NCBI GenBank assembly: GCA_900095095.1
Contig: FMBT01000290.1
Coordinates: forward strand, 372,001-436,000
Source of the DNA: Fragilariopsis cylindrus CCMP1102
Taxonomy: Eukaryota > Bacillariophyta > Bacillariophyceae > Bacillariales > Bacillariaceae
Direction of reading: 5' to 3'
Length of the DNA: 64,000 nt
A model generated the notes under the pieces. That model did not search any database. It was not told where the DNA came from and was given only the letters and a program-made list of their open reading frames with translations. Positions 10,011 to 19,936 of this stretch are shown in pieces (position 1 is the first letter of the stretch; each line of letters starts with the position of its first letter). Made by a program: the position numbers and the translations under genes.

Positions 10011-13000
10011 ATGATCGACTATTACATCCTTCCGTATGTCTGTTGCCTTATCACCATCCCACTTGGTTTTCTTCGAAACTGCTTCCTTTCCTTCACTTGG
10101 TATCTTGAGAAACATATCTCAGTAGAATTCTACATCTACGGTATGTTCCTTCCCTTCGCATACATACCATCCATTCTTTTCAATCACGCCGGACGCTACA
10201 CCCTACCTTATTCAAAATGTGGTGGTCCTCGTCGTCGTCGCCATCGTTCAAAGGGAGCTCATCTAGCTCGATACTTTTCAAATCTACGTGTGCAAAGCTC
10301 CTCTACGATCATCCATACCACTACTTCTAAGGGAGATCATCGAAATTCTAATCCAATTTGCAACAGAAGTACTGCCTTGAATGATGCTTCTCAACATCCA
10401 ATACGACAATGCATGCATCTCATGGTCATCGACAACCTCCTTCAATGTTGTTTCTCATCTAATGCTTCTCAACTGGTGATTCTCACCGTCATGGTTCTCA
10501 CCAAGTTACTTGCTTATCATCGATCTAAGAAGCGATGCTCCTCGACAAATGCTTCTCAACATTCAACTACATGTCTCACTGCCGACGAGCAAGTAGCTGA
10601 ACTAATCAAGAACAATCCAGCTCTTAGCCTTGATCTGTTTCTCTTCGAATGTAAAATGCACTGGAAAGATATCCTATCTCCATCACCAACTACGATCACA
10701 TTTCCTTCCAATGACATTGACTCCTTTCTGCATTCCTTCAATTTGGTGGATCACTTCAACACTATCAAGTCTCTCCTACCATCTAGCCAATATAAGTCTG
10801 TTGATCCGTCATCAACTCAATTTCAACGGATACTTCTCGAAGCAAGAGGGCTACAAACGTCCATTCGACAGTATGGGGAGGTCCTACCTCTCTCTTCACC
10901 AGCAATCTACGTGTCAGAGAATAAGAGCGATCTGCCAATCGTCATTGACACTGGCGCCTCTTGTACTATTACACCGACACTATCTGATTTCACTTCAATG
11001 CCAACAAAGTCGGATACTGCTACATTAGGGAGTCTCACTACCGTTCAGACTAAAGTTGCAGGCCAAGGGCCGATCGAATGGGATATCGAAGACGTCAATG
11101 GTGTTCTGAAGAAGCTTCGCACTATCTCTTATTATGTACCTGAAGCAACCATTCGGCTCTTCTCTCCTCAAGGATACTTCAAAGCAAATCCAAAAGGGAG
11201 TCTTACTCTCAACATCGATGGCATCTTCCTTCACATGCCTTGTGGTACTACTCTTAAATTTCCCATTCAACCTGGAAGTAACCTCCCAATAATGCTAACT
11301 AGACAAGCCCTGAGCCGATCTCGAACTACTACAGCCTGCAACTTCAAGCCGTCGCACAAGCCTTCATTGAATACTATGTCAAACGTTCTCTCCTTCATGT
11401 GTTCTTCCACCTATGATCACTTTGTCCATGGAGCCATCTTCCACCTCCAACACGCAGGCGCTATGGCCGCTATTGTGAATGATGACTCAGTCCTCAAGCA
11501 AGCTAATAACAATCTCTCTCCAGAGCAAAAGGAATTGCTCCTATGGCATTATCGCTTAGGTCATATTGGTATTGCACGAGTGCAAACTCTTCTTCAAAAG
11601 CCTCGTACAAATTCACTCGATGATAGACTAGACAGATTAATCTCACCTTCAAACAACAAGAGTTCTCATTGTCAACCTCCTCTATGCTCCTCATGTCAGT
11701 ACGCGAAACAGAAGCGAAAGAATCCACCTAAGCCATCAATCTCAAGACCATTGCCATCACCTACCGGACTCAGTGACGACATCCTCAATGCTGGAGACAG
11801 AGTGTCTGTTGATATCTACTGTTCATCTACTAGAGGTCGTCTACCTCACACATTTGGTAAAGAAAAGAAGTCCTCTCAATTCACCGGAGGCGCAATCTTC
11901 GTGGATCATGCAACCCGTCTCATTCATAATACCCATCAACATTCAACCTCCACTGCCGAAACTGTCCTATCCAAGCACGTCTTTGAAGACTACTGTGATT
12001 CCTTTGGTGTTCGTATCAAGGAGTATATTACTGATAACAATCCTTTTCATGGTTCTGATTGGGTTAACGACTGTAAGAATCAACGTCAATCTCATAAGCT
12101 CTCTGGGGTAGGAGCTCATCATCAAAACTACGCTGAACGAAACATCCAATCCATCTTCAATATGGCCAGGGGCATGCTTATTCACTTTGCCATGCACTGG
12201 CCCCAGGCATCCTCCACTGACTTATGGCCTTTCGCTGTCGACCAAGCTATCTACATATGGAACCATCTTCCTGATTCCGACACCAAGCTCAGTCCAATTG
12301 AGATGTTCACCCAAACCAAGTTTCACAATCATCATCATCTACAGAACCTACACGTGTTTGGGTGCCCAGTTTATGTTCTTGACCCTACTTTACAAGACGC
12401 AAAGAGGCTACCAAAGTGGAAGAGGCGCAGTCGTCGTGCAGTATATCTTGGTTACAGCAAACAGCATTCTAATAATGTACACATGGTTCTCAGTCTCGAT
12501 ACTGGAAAGATTTCACCACAATATCATCTTGTCTTTGACGACACCTTCTCTACTGTCTACTCGGATGGTGCATTTGACGCCGACGTTTGGGACTCACTTG
12601 TAACATCCAATCTTGAATTGCACGATGACGCTCCTTCTACTATTCCTTCCACATTTGAATTTACTGATACCACTTCCAATTCAACAGGAGGGAGATTTGG
12701 GCGTCCTATTCTTCCTACCGTATCTTCTGACTCACCTGAAACCTCAAGCATTCAATCCTTCATTGATAATCTACCTCCGGCACCCGTCGATCGACCTACA
12801 TTGCCGGATCATCATCCCTCTCCAAATGGCCCTGAAGCATCCTTCCGATCTCCTCTTACCAAGACAAGGCCCTTGCCCACTCATCGACCATCCTTCACTC
12901 CAGAGGGAGGTCGACCCCTCTCTGTTCCAGAGGGAGGTCGATTCTCCACTTCTTCTTCTCCAAAGGGAGATGCATCTTCATCTCCAGAGGGAGGCCTTCG

Positions 13001-14921
13001 ACGCTCTTCCAGATTGAGAAAGCCTGTTGACCGACTGAATCTCCTCAATTCAACTAGGAATGTGGACCCAAAGATGTTCAACATGTTCAATAGCACGCCT
13101 TGCCCTAAAGGTTCGAAGCAAATCACTTTCAGAAAGACAGACCAACCACCTCGTGTCACAAGAGAATCAATTAACCAACAGTTCCTTTCACAGCTACGTT
13201 GGGACAAGTTCTCTCACACATGCTCCACTGCTCATAGCGCTCTTGGTAGTTTCGTCTCTGAACATCGCAGATACTTATCCAAAACCAACTTACTTGACTA
13301 CCTAAATCCTGCTTTATTAGCTACAATGGCAAACAAAGATGACAATCCAACCTTCAAAGAAGCAATGGCCGGACCAGATGCTGCAGGATTCATCACTGCT
13401 ATGGAAGCAGAAATTCTCACTCTAATTGAACTTGATGTTTTCGAAATTGTCGAACGCTGTGACAGCATGAAGGTCCTATCAGGCGTCTGGGCATTGAAAA
13501 GAAAACGCTACCCTGATGGAGCTATCCGAAAGCTCAAGGCAAGATACTGCGCTAGAGGATTTGAACAAATTGAAGGAGTTGACTACTTTGAAACCTTTGC
13601 CCCTGTCGTCATGTGGCTCACAGTGCGACTCCTCCTTATAATGAGCATTCTCCTTGAACTTGAAACCACTCAAATTGACTACACTGCTGCTTTCGTCCAT
13701 GCGGATATTGATTGTCTTGTCTACGTTGCAATGCCACCTGGCTTTGGTCTCCCTGGACAAGTATGGAAACTTCGAAAATCACTTTATGGCCTTGCCCAAT
13801 CCCCAAGGAACTACTTCCTCTATACAAAAGATAAACTACTAAGTATGGGATTTGTTCAATCTGAAGCAGATCCATGCTTATTCATTTCTGCTGATATTAT
13901 CTGTTTAATCTATGTGGATGATGCCCTTCTATTCTACAAAGACAAGCAAGCCATTCATACTCTCACTGATAAAATGAAACTACAAGGCATGCTCTTTCGA
14001 GAAGAAGAGAGTGTAGCTGGCTACTTGGGGGTACACATTGACAGGAGAAATGATGGGACCATTCATCTCACTCAAAAAGGTCTTGCTGATAAAATTGTCG
14101 ATTCTCTACATCTCAATGGAGACGATGTCACCTCCGTTGACACTCCCTGCACCAAGTACGTTCCCATTGATGAAGATGGCGAATTAGCTCATGGAGAATT
14201 CAGCTACCCTTCTGTAGTTGGTCAATTAAATTACTTACAAGGTCACTCCAGACCTGATATCACCTTGGCTACCTCGCAAGTGGCTCGATTTGTTCACAAG
14301 CCAAAGAGATCTCATGAACTAGCACTCATCCGACTTGGTCGCTATCTCAAGGGAACTGCTGCTAAAGGAATTATCCTACAACCAATCAACTTAAATCAAT
14401 TAAACATCGATGTCTATGTCGACGCTGCCTTTGCCTGTGGTTGGGGATCCGAGTGTGGCACTAACCCTGAATCAGTCAAATCTCGCACAGGTTACATCAT
14501 CGAAGTTGCAGGGTGTCCAGTCCTATGGGTGTCCAAATTACAGTCAACTATTGCTACTAGTACCATGGAATCTGAGTACACTGCACTTTCAATGGCACTT
14601 CGCGCTGCTATTCCTCTCATTGCTGTCACCAAGGCTGTTGCAAATGGTCTTGCCTATACTCAAGATCGAATCTTAACTTTCAAAGCTACCGTTCATGAGG
14701 ACAATCAAGGAGCCATTATCCTTGCCAACTTAGAACCCGGTCGTCACACACCAAGATCAAAATTCTATGCACTTCGACTACACTGGTTCCGATCATGGCT
14801 CAAGCCAAATGAAATTGAAATTATTTTCATCAGTACTAAGCTTCAAAAGGCTGACTATCTCACTAAGCCTCTACAATCAATGCCTTTTGCAATCAACCGA
14901 AAACTCTCTATGGGCTGGTAG
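10011..14921 (+). CDS. Copia pol polyprotein (protease, integrase, RT, RNase H)
   Basis: From the first ATG, 1,636 residues are encoded; the same frame is already open from 9861. Domains in order are an aspartic protease with DTGAS near residue 313, an integrase zinc-binding H-H-C-C region near 510-560, and an integrase core with D, D and E in VSVDIYC, ITDNNPF and NYAERN. A Pro/Ser-rich linker with repeated PEGGR motifs follows near 965-1010. The reverse transcriptase has KARYCARGFEQ, LYGLAQSPRNYF and YVDD near residue 1302. RNase H has SRTGYI, TMESEY and EDNQGA, and the copia-specific ADYLTKPL lies at the C-terminus. The ~300 residues before the protease are unusual: several hydrophobic segments and Cys/His-rich stretches that match neither gag nor pol. 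The element looks intact. Confidence 0.92.
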   Translation: MIDYYILPYVCCLITIPLGFLRNCFLSFTWYLEKHISVEFYIYGMFLPFAYIPSILFNHAGRYTLPYSKCGGPRRRRHRSKGAHLARYFSNLRVQSSSTIIHTTTSKGDHRNSNPICNRSTALNDASQHPIRQCMHLMVIDNLLQCCFSSNASQLVILTVMVLTKLLAYHRSKKRCSSTNASQHSTTCLTADEQVAELIKNNPALSLDLFLFECKMHWKDILSPSPTTITFPSNDIDSFLHSFNLVDHFNTIKSLLPSSQYKSVDPSSTQFQRILLEARGLQTSIRQYGEVLPLSSPAIYVSENKSDLPIVIDTGASCTITPTLSDFTSMPTKSDTATLGSLTTVQTKVAGQGPIEWDIEDVNGVLKKLRTISYYVPEATIRLFSPQGYFKANPKGSLTLNIDGIFLHMPCGTTLKFPIQPGSNLPIMLTRQALSRSRTTTACNFKPSHKPSLNTMSNVLSFMCSSTYDHFVHGAIFHLQHAGAMAAIVNDDSVLKQANNNLSPEQKELLLWHYRLGHIGIARVQTLLQKPRTNSLDDRLDRLISPSNNKSSHCQPPLCSSCQYAKQKRKNPPKPSISRPLPSPTGLSDDILNAGDRVSVDIYCSSTRGRLPHTFGKEKKSSQFTGGAIFVDHATRLIHNTHQHSTSTAETVLSKHVFEDYCDSFGVRIKEYITDNNPFHGSDWVNDCKNQRQSHKLSGVGAHHQNYAERNIQSIFNMARGMLIHFAMHWPQASSTDLWPFAVDQAIYIWNHLPDSDTKLSPIEMFTQTKFHNHHHLQNLHVFGCPVYVLDPTLQDAKRLPKWKRRSRRAVYLGYSKQHSNNVHMVLSLDTGKISPQYHLVFDDTFSTVYSDGAFDADVWDSLVTSNLELHDDAPSTIPSTFEFTDTTSNSTGGRFGRPILPTVSSDSPETSSIQSFIDNLPPAPVDRPTLPDHHPSPNGPEASFRSPLTKTRPLPTHRPSFTPEGGRPLSVPEGGRFSTSSSPKGDASSSPEGGLRRSSRLRKPVDRLNLLNSTRNVDPKMFNMFNSTPCPKGSKQITFRKTDQPPRVTRESINQQFLSQLRWDKFSHTCSTAHSALGSFVSEHRRYLSKTNLLDYLNPALLATMANKDDNPTFKEAMAGPDAAGFITAMEAEILTLIELDVFEIVERCDSMKVLSGVWALKRKRYPDGAIRKLKARYCARGFEQIEGVDYFETFAPVVMWLTVRLLLIMSILLELETTQIDYTAAFVHADIDCLVYVAMPPGFGLPGQVWKLRKSLYGLAQSPRNYFLYTKDKLLSMGFVQSEADPCLFISADIICLIYVDDALLFYKDKQAIHTLTDKMKLQGMLFREEESVAGYLGVHIDRRNDGTIHLTQKGLADKIVDSLHLNGDDVTSVDTPCTKYVPIDEDGELAHGEFSYPSVVGQLNYLQGHSRPDITLATSQVARFVHKPKRSHELALIRLGRYLKGTAAKGIILQPINLNQLNIDVYVDAAFACGWGSECGTNPESVKSRTGYIIEVAGCPVLWVSKLQSTIATSTMESEYTALSMALRAAIPLIAVTKAVANGLAYTQDRILTFKATVHEDNQGAIILANLEPGRHTPRSKFYALRLHWFRSWLKPNEIEIIFISTKLQKADYLTKPLQSMPFAINRKLSMGW

Positions 14922-14925
14922 TACC

Positions 14926-14935
14926 AGAAAGGGAG
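14926..14935 (+). other. Polypurine tract
   Basis: AGAAAGGGAG directly abuts the 3' LTR, where plus-strand DNA synthesis is primed. Its end fixes the first LTR base as the T of TATCAT. Confidence 0.8.
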
Positions 14936-15205
14936 TATCATATGGTTCGTATAAGGTTCGGGTTGAAGTTACCCGTATTAACCCTAATATCAAAGTAATC
15001 TAAATAAATATGTCTTCTATGTCGTTTAGCGAGAAGTGCTCGCTAAACCAGTGATATTCTAATGAATGCGCATTTCGTGTTTGTTCAGAAGTATTACATC
15101 TTTAATCATAATCTTAAATCTATCAACTTATAAACACAAACCTTAACCTTAACTACACCCTTATGACCGTTCATTAAGTTAAGCTTTACTACGAATACAA
15201 TTATA
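14936..15205 (+). repeat. 3' LTR of the copia element
   Basis: These 270 bp show no difference from the 5' LTR that I could find by eye, including the hairpin at 15024-15048. LTR promoters can start transcripts outward into downstream host sequence; whether that occurs here is unknown. Confidence 0.93.
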
Positions 15206-15210
15206 ATGAT
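15206..15210. repeat. Target-site duplication ATGAT, right copy
   Basis: Matches the copy at 7397-7401. One of the two copies is original host coding sequence. Confidence 0.85.
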
Positions 15211-15741
15211 GACGACGACGATTTTCTATTCATGGATTATGGTGCAGGTAGCGGTGTCTTAGGAATGGCTGCATGTAAATTATATCCATCCACCCGTGCT
15301 ATCGGTGTTGATATCGATGTTGATGCTGTTCTTATTGCCAATGCTAATGCAGAAACGAATCAAGTCAGTATGAAAAATTATCTAAGTGATTTAATCCAAA
15401 CAACGTGTGATGACGAATCAACTAGTATCCGTCTAAAGGCATTTAGTAGCAAGGATGGGCAACAGGCTGAAACATTACCAGAAGAACTTAATGGGCCTAT
15501 CTACGATGCATGTGTTGCGAATATATTGGCAGCCCCATTAGTCTCGCTAGCACCAGCAATATCAAGTCTATTAAAACCAGGTTCTCCATTAGGTTTGTCA
15601 GGTATCATGACTAGTCAATCGAGTATGGTACTAAAAGCGTATGCTGAATACTTCGATGATGTTAAAGTTGAAAGGGAATTATTAGGCTGGGTTTTGATTA
15701 CAGGAAAAAGAAAGAAAGAGAAGAAAAGTTACTACTTTTGA
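15211..15741 (+). pseudogene. PrmA-like methyltransferase, 3' catalytic part, severed
   Basis: This is the S-adenosylmethionine-binding Rossmann half of the gene that starts at 6547. Motif I is DYGAGSGVLGMAA, the acidic motif II is GVDIDVDAV, and the PrmA signature CVANILAAPLVSLAP is followed by the terminal GWVLITGKRKK. It is in frame with the 5' part once the retroelement is discounted, giving an original protein of about 461 residues. The first internal ATG at 15232 lies immediately before motif I, so any protein made from this piece alone would lack the L11-recognition domain and plastid leader. No decay is evident in this half, consistent with recent disruption. Confidence 0.85.
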
Positions 15742-16722
15742 TATAAATATAAACATAAAATGAGTTAACTTACTATTTATTTTGAATTAAATGATTATAT
15801 TCACGAGTTGTTCATGTGCTCATTATGAAGGTCCATTACGAATACTAATGTAATTATTTTATTTGCAACTCTCACTCGTCGACGCAGCACCTACTCATTA
15901 CCCATTACTCATTACACGTCTTGCAGCCCACGATGCAGCTCTCCAAAATTCATCAGCATTGAGATTGGCATGACAACACGGCCAAAGATTTTGTTTATAT
16001 CGAACAATCTTACTCAGAATGCTACTATCCAGTTTCTATGCTCCTTCGAACACACCCTTTACATCTAGGTACACTTCGGTCCATAATGATGTAACAATGT
16101 ATATCACTGTATATGGATTTATGCTAGTTTTCATATGCTAATTATTCTACACGATAAGAAAACACTTGCTGTCACCATCCAAATTTCTACTGTTGAAATA
16201 ATCAATAATACCACCCACACATCCAGACAACCTGAGCCACTCCTCCTTTTTTCAGAGCCTCCAGAGCAGCATATATAGGCCTGCTGATACCACGAATTGT
16301 ATTGTACGCCGAGGTGAACATATCTGGAATAATTTCATCGGGAGCGATGGCAAAGAAGCTTGGCAGCTTTTCTCCATAGAAAAGGGCTGGTAGTACTACT
16401 AGTAGTACTAGTAATGCTTCTATATTGATTTACTTCTTTTTACATACTTTGCATTGTCGTTGTATCTGTCGATCGGTCGTTCTTCGTCGTTCTATATATA
16501 TATAAGTATCGGAAAACCTTGTAGTTAAGTCGTCGTATTGCGAACAAATTCCACGACTGAATATTCGGAGGAGATGGGAAATTGCATTTTTTTAATGGGA
16601 AATCAAAATCTAAACACGACATTCATAGAAGTAGGCAACGCAAAACGCAATACATAATCCTCATCGCCATCCTCATCACCAATCACAAACACAAACAGAA
16701 ACAGAATGGACGAGATGACATC
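15742..16722. other. Intergenic region, ~980 bp
   Basis: AT-rich, with short repeats (CATTACCCATTACTCATTACA near 15893-15914, here cut across copies) and a perfect 20-bp palindrome TAGTACTACTAGTAGTACTA at 16391-16410. No coding signal is convincing. The right part should hold the promoter of the hydratase gene. Confidence 0.45.
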
Positions 16723-17781
16723 ATGACGATGAAACAACAACTTCTTAGACATTACAAAAGTTTACTATGTCCGTACCAATATCAATTACTATTTTCATTG
16801 TCAGAATCATCATACACAAAAAATGAGTCCTACATTGCTTCCGTAGTAAGCTACAAATCATTATGTATCCGACAACGACAACGACAACGACAAAGCGGAA
16901 TGAGAAGAAGATATTATCATAATACTAGTAATCATACCGACAATAATAATAACACTGCTAGTATCGATGCTGATTTCACTGTCACTGCCACTGCCACTGC
17001 CACTGCCACTGCCACTGCCACTGCCACCGTTGATCCTCCTGATGTGAGAATAAACAATATCAATATGAATAACAACACAAGTATTAGTAGTATTTCCTCA
17101 ACAATACCATATATGGGACGGGGTATTAAAGTTGGTCAATATGCTACAGTGGAAAGATCGTATAAGAGTGAAGATGTTGATAACTTTGGTAGATTAATTC
17201 AAGATTTTAATCCGTTACATTCATCATCGTCGTCGTCCACGTCGTCGTCGAATAATATTAATGATCATGATGAAGAAAAACACGATGACAATATGATATC
17301 ATCATCTTTATTGCAATTGCAAAGAGAAGTACACGAAAATGCTGGATTGATTCAATACGAAGAAGAAAAGGAAGAAGATGATGCTGATGATTGTGATGTT
17401 GATATTGATACCAATAAAATACGACCTACTAAAGCATTAGTACATGGAATATTCGTATCATCAATATTTTCATCAATGTTTGCAAATATTGCACCTGGTT
17501 GTGTTTATATCAATCAAAGTTTAGATTTTATATCACCTATTTTTGTTCATGATATTATTATTGGTTGTATCAGTATTGAAAAAATTAGAAGACGTCGCAG
17601 TGGTGATGGTATCGTCGTTCAGTGTCAAACAAGAGTTTATAAATACAAAGATATAAATAGTAATAATAATAATAATAATAATAATGTTGGAAGAAAGATC
17701 CTCCAGCAACCATCACATGCACAGATGGCAGTAAAGGGTCATGCCAATGTTTGGTTACCAATAGGATACAAACAACAATGA
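16723..17781 (+). CDS. MaoC-type (R)-hydratase, hotdog fold, probably mitochondrial
   Basis: The first in-frame ATG is 16723, giving about 352 residues; the open frame upstream lacks an ATG. The first ~60 residues are basic and hydroxylated with few acids, like a mitochondrial presequence. A dipeptide Ala-Thr run follows. The MaoC/R-hydratase hotdog begins with VGQYATVERSYKSEDVDNF and the catalytic-type NPLH; VHGIFVSSIF and YINQSLDFISPIFV follow. The closest functional guess is the 3-hydroxyacyl-thioester dehydratase of mitochondrial fatty-acid synthesis (Htd2/HsHTD2-like), or another (R)-enoyl-CoA hydratase. Unusually, about 70 low-complexity Ser- and Asp/Glu-rich residues split the fold right after NPLH. 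They should form a loop beside the active site. Confidence 0.75.
   Translation: MTMKQQLLRHYKSLLCPYQYQLLFSLSESSYTKNESYIASVVSYKSLCIRQRQRQRQSGMRRRYYHNTSNHTDNNNNTASIDADFTVTATATATATATATATVDPPDVRINNINMNNNTSISSISSTIPYMGRGIKVGQYATVERSYKSEDVDNFGRLIQDFNPLHSSSSSSTSSSNNINDHDEEKHDDNMISSSLLQLQREVHENAGLIQYEEEKEEDDADDCDVDIDTNKIRPTKALVHGIFVSSIFSSMFANIAPGCVYINQSLDFISPIFVHDIIIGCISIEKIRRRRSGDGIVVQCQTRVYKYKDINSNNNNNNNNVGRKILQQPSHAQMAVKGHANVWLPIGYKQQ
16979..17028 (+). repeat. Coding (GCCACT)n microsatellite
   Basis: A hexamer GCCACT/GTCACT repeats about eight times and encodes alternating Ala-Thr in the leader of the hydratase. Length variation between alleles is likely. Confidence 0.75.
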
Positions 17782-17995
17782 TGAGGTGCTACTTATTAAT
17801 TTGTGACATTATAATCTTTCCAATTATTTATAAAAATGCAATTATTATTATTTACCCTTTGTGTTATATATTACTATTGGTTTTTAAGAAATTGACTACA
17901 CGTCATGATTTATTGTAGTTGTTTGGAGAATGAATATGTATCGTTATTATGAAAAAATGAGAGGGAGAGAAATGGGAGAGAAATGGGAGGCTATT

Positions 17996-19936
17996 TTAAA
18001 TCAAAAACCTTGTATTGCTTCTACCGGTTGATAGTTTCGGCTCTGAGACAGACTTTTGAGGATAATTTTCGTCTTCGTCCTCGGAATAGTCGTCGCCATC
18101 ATTAACAATAGAACCCATCTTCATCTTCATCATCATCATCTCAAATCGTGACGATTCTTCATCCTTCTTGTCACCGTCGTCGCCAGTACTGCTGCTGCTG
18201 ATTCGATTCTGTGGAGGAATCAAACTTCTTCTTTTTCCGGCAGCAGTCGATAAATTACGTTCTGAAACAGTCTTTCGAGAATTGCGCAAGTAATGATTCC
18301 CGTCATCGTCGTCATCAGCATTTCCTCCTTTTTTAGCCATCGTCGTCATGGTCATCGTCTTCTCGAATCGGAACGATTTTCCCTCCTTATCATTACTAAT
18401 ATTACTAATATTGCTCCTGATGCTGATGTTGATCTTTTTCGAAGGAGGCGTAGGAGTAGGTTGATGATGATGATTACCCCCCTGAGTTGTTGTTAATAAT
18501 GCTATTGTCGTAGGAGAGTACTTTGATTTTGATTTTGATTTTGGTGGTGGTGGTGGTTTCGTCGTCATGCTCGTGGCAATATAATTATTCCTTGTATAAT
18601 CGGCGACCTTGATTCGTTTGTTCGAAATTACAGGTGTTTTACCATTAAAACAATTCATTCCTTCCTGTCGTAGCGTATCAATAGCAGTAGGAGGAGGTGA
18701 TGGTGATGGGATGACGAAGTTTTCCCCGATTGGTAACGACATCGTTCTTTGTGGTGGTCGTGGAGGAGGTGGTGGTGGTGATGGCGATGGGTTAACGATT
18801 TCTGTATCATTCTTAGTATCAGTGGTAACACTATTATGGCAACCAGCGATGGCGGTAGCAGCCAAAGTTTCCTTCTTTTTCTTACTCTTGTTGATTCTTC
18901 TTTGTTTTGATTTGTGTGTGGCGTATAATTCGTATACTCTAGCCTCTTCTGGAGACAAGAATTGTGACGAACGCATACTGCTAGTCTTGACGAATGATTT
19001 TCTAAATGTTTCTGTGCTTCGTTCCCGTGGTTTCACCTTAGAACACGATGAAATACGAGTTGCCGTAGTTTTTAGTGGTGGAGACAGTACAGCATTTTCA
19101 TCAATTGTTTGCCCCATCAATTGGGTGATGATTGTAGGGGGACTCGTCAATGAAGCTATACCGTTTGATGTATCGGTAGTGGTCCTTGGTGATATTCCTA
19201 GTCTACTTTCATCCGCATCCTCGAGCTGAGACTGAATGTTAGATGCAACTTCCGTAAAGTTTTTCATAAGATCAAAGAAATTATCGTTGCCACCCAATAA
19301 TGCCATCGGTCGAGAAAAGCATAGACTCAACTCTATGACAGGGAATTGTTGCAGTCCAATACTGCATGACATTTGCTGCTGGTGCTGGTGTTGTTGCGAT
19401 AATCGTGAATTCGGTTTAAGACCAACAGAAGAAGATGATGATGAGGGATCTATTGCCAATAGATAACCTTTGCGTTCGTCTGCGAAATAATTGAGTTCCA
19501 AAGCCTTTTTCATCACCGACGTCGATTGTAGTGATGATGCACAGGTATAGATACATGTCCTGACAGATAGAGTATCATCTTTCTGTGAAACATTCAGACG
19601 GAATTTATGATTAGAATCGTCGTATAGGGTTATAATTTCGTATTCACCTGTTTCGTTGTTCTTATTAATTTCTGAATCATTCCAATGCTTCTCTAAGCTG
19701 GCCATATAGTCTTTCAGACGCTTTCTGCGGAATTTCTTTATACCCTTCACTTTACGAAAATTTCTGTTAGTTGTTTGACTTGTTGTAGATGTTGTTGCAT
19801 CATTTTGTCGACCTCCACGTCGGACGAAGCGGAAGCTCTGTGTTCGTGCCATCGTCGATGTCGCCGTCGTTGCATCTCGGCCACGACGGAAGTGGAAGCT
19901 TTGTGTACGTTGAAACATTGAAATACTATTCTTCAT
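17996..19936 (-). CDS. Unrecognised basic, proline-rich protein with RTQSF repeats
   Basis: The 646-residue single-exon protein opens with two copies of an RTQSF(H/R)F..RRG motif (residues ~10-20 and 30-42). A folded region follows at about 75-240 (ITLYDDSNHKFRLNVSQKD, MKKALELNYFADERKGYLLA, FFDLMKNFTEVASNIQSQL). The rest is disordered with poly-Pro tracts. Near the C-terminus, pairs of related segments recur (TVSERNLSTA and SVSEPKLSTG; SFRFEK and SSRFEM). The RxxS contexts suggest basophilic-kinase or 14-3-3 sites. The folded block faintly resembles CesT/Tir-chaperone-like domains in its helix at the end, but I would not assign it. No signal peptide or membrane helix is seen. Confidence 0.65.
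   Translation of the reverse strand: MKNSISMFQRTQSFHFRRGRDATTATSTMARTQSFRFVRRGGRQNDATTSTTSQTTNRNFRKVKGIKKFRRKRLKDYMASLEKHWNDSEINKNNETGEYEIITLYDDSNHKFRLNVSQKDDTLSVRTCIYTCASSLQSTSVMKKALELNYFADERKGYLLAIDPSSSSSSVGLKPNSRLSQQHQHQQQMSCSIGLQQFPVIELSLCFSRPMALLGGNDNFFDLMKNFTEVASNIQSQLEDADESRLGISPRTTTDTSNGIASLTSPPTIITQLMGQTIDENAVLSPPLKTTATRISSCSKVKPRERSTETFRKSFVKTSSMRSSQFLSPEEARVYELYATHKSKQRRINKSKKKKETLAATAIAGCHNSVTTDTKNDTEIVNPSPSPPPPPPRPPQRTMSLPIGENFVIPSPSPPPTAIDTLRQEGMNCFNGKTPVISNKRIKVADYTRNNYIATSMTTKPPPPPKSKSKSKYSPTTIALLTTTQGGNHHHQPTPTPPSKKINISIRSNISNISNDKEGKSFRFEKTMTMTTMAKKGGNADDDDDGNHYLRNSRKTVSERNLSTAAGKRRSLIPPQNRISSSSTGDDGDKKDEESSRFEMMMMKMKMGSIVNDGDDYSEDEDENYPQKSVSEPKLSTGRSNTRFLI

Larger units (their letters stand above)
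7402..15205 (+). mobile_element. Full-length Ty1/copia LTR retrotransposon, young
   Basis: The 7,804-bp element has 270-bp LTRs at both ends, a primer-binding site, gag, pol (protease, integrase, reverse transcriptase and RNase H in copia order), a polypurine tract and a 5-bp target duplication. By eye the two LTRs are identical, so insertion is very recent. It looks whole; I saw no breaks inside gag or pol. It sits in the sense direction inside the PrmA-like gene. The domain order and diatom context fit the CoDi-type copia lineages described from diatom genomes; exact lineage assignment needs a reverse transcriptase tree. Confidence 0.95.

Noticed and set aside
8923-14676. Many overlapping open frames within the copia element
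   Set aside because: They are shadows of gag and pol in other frames with no domain content.
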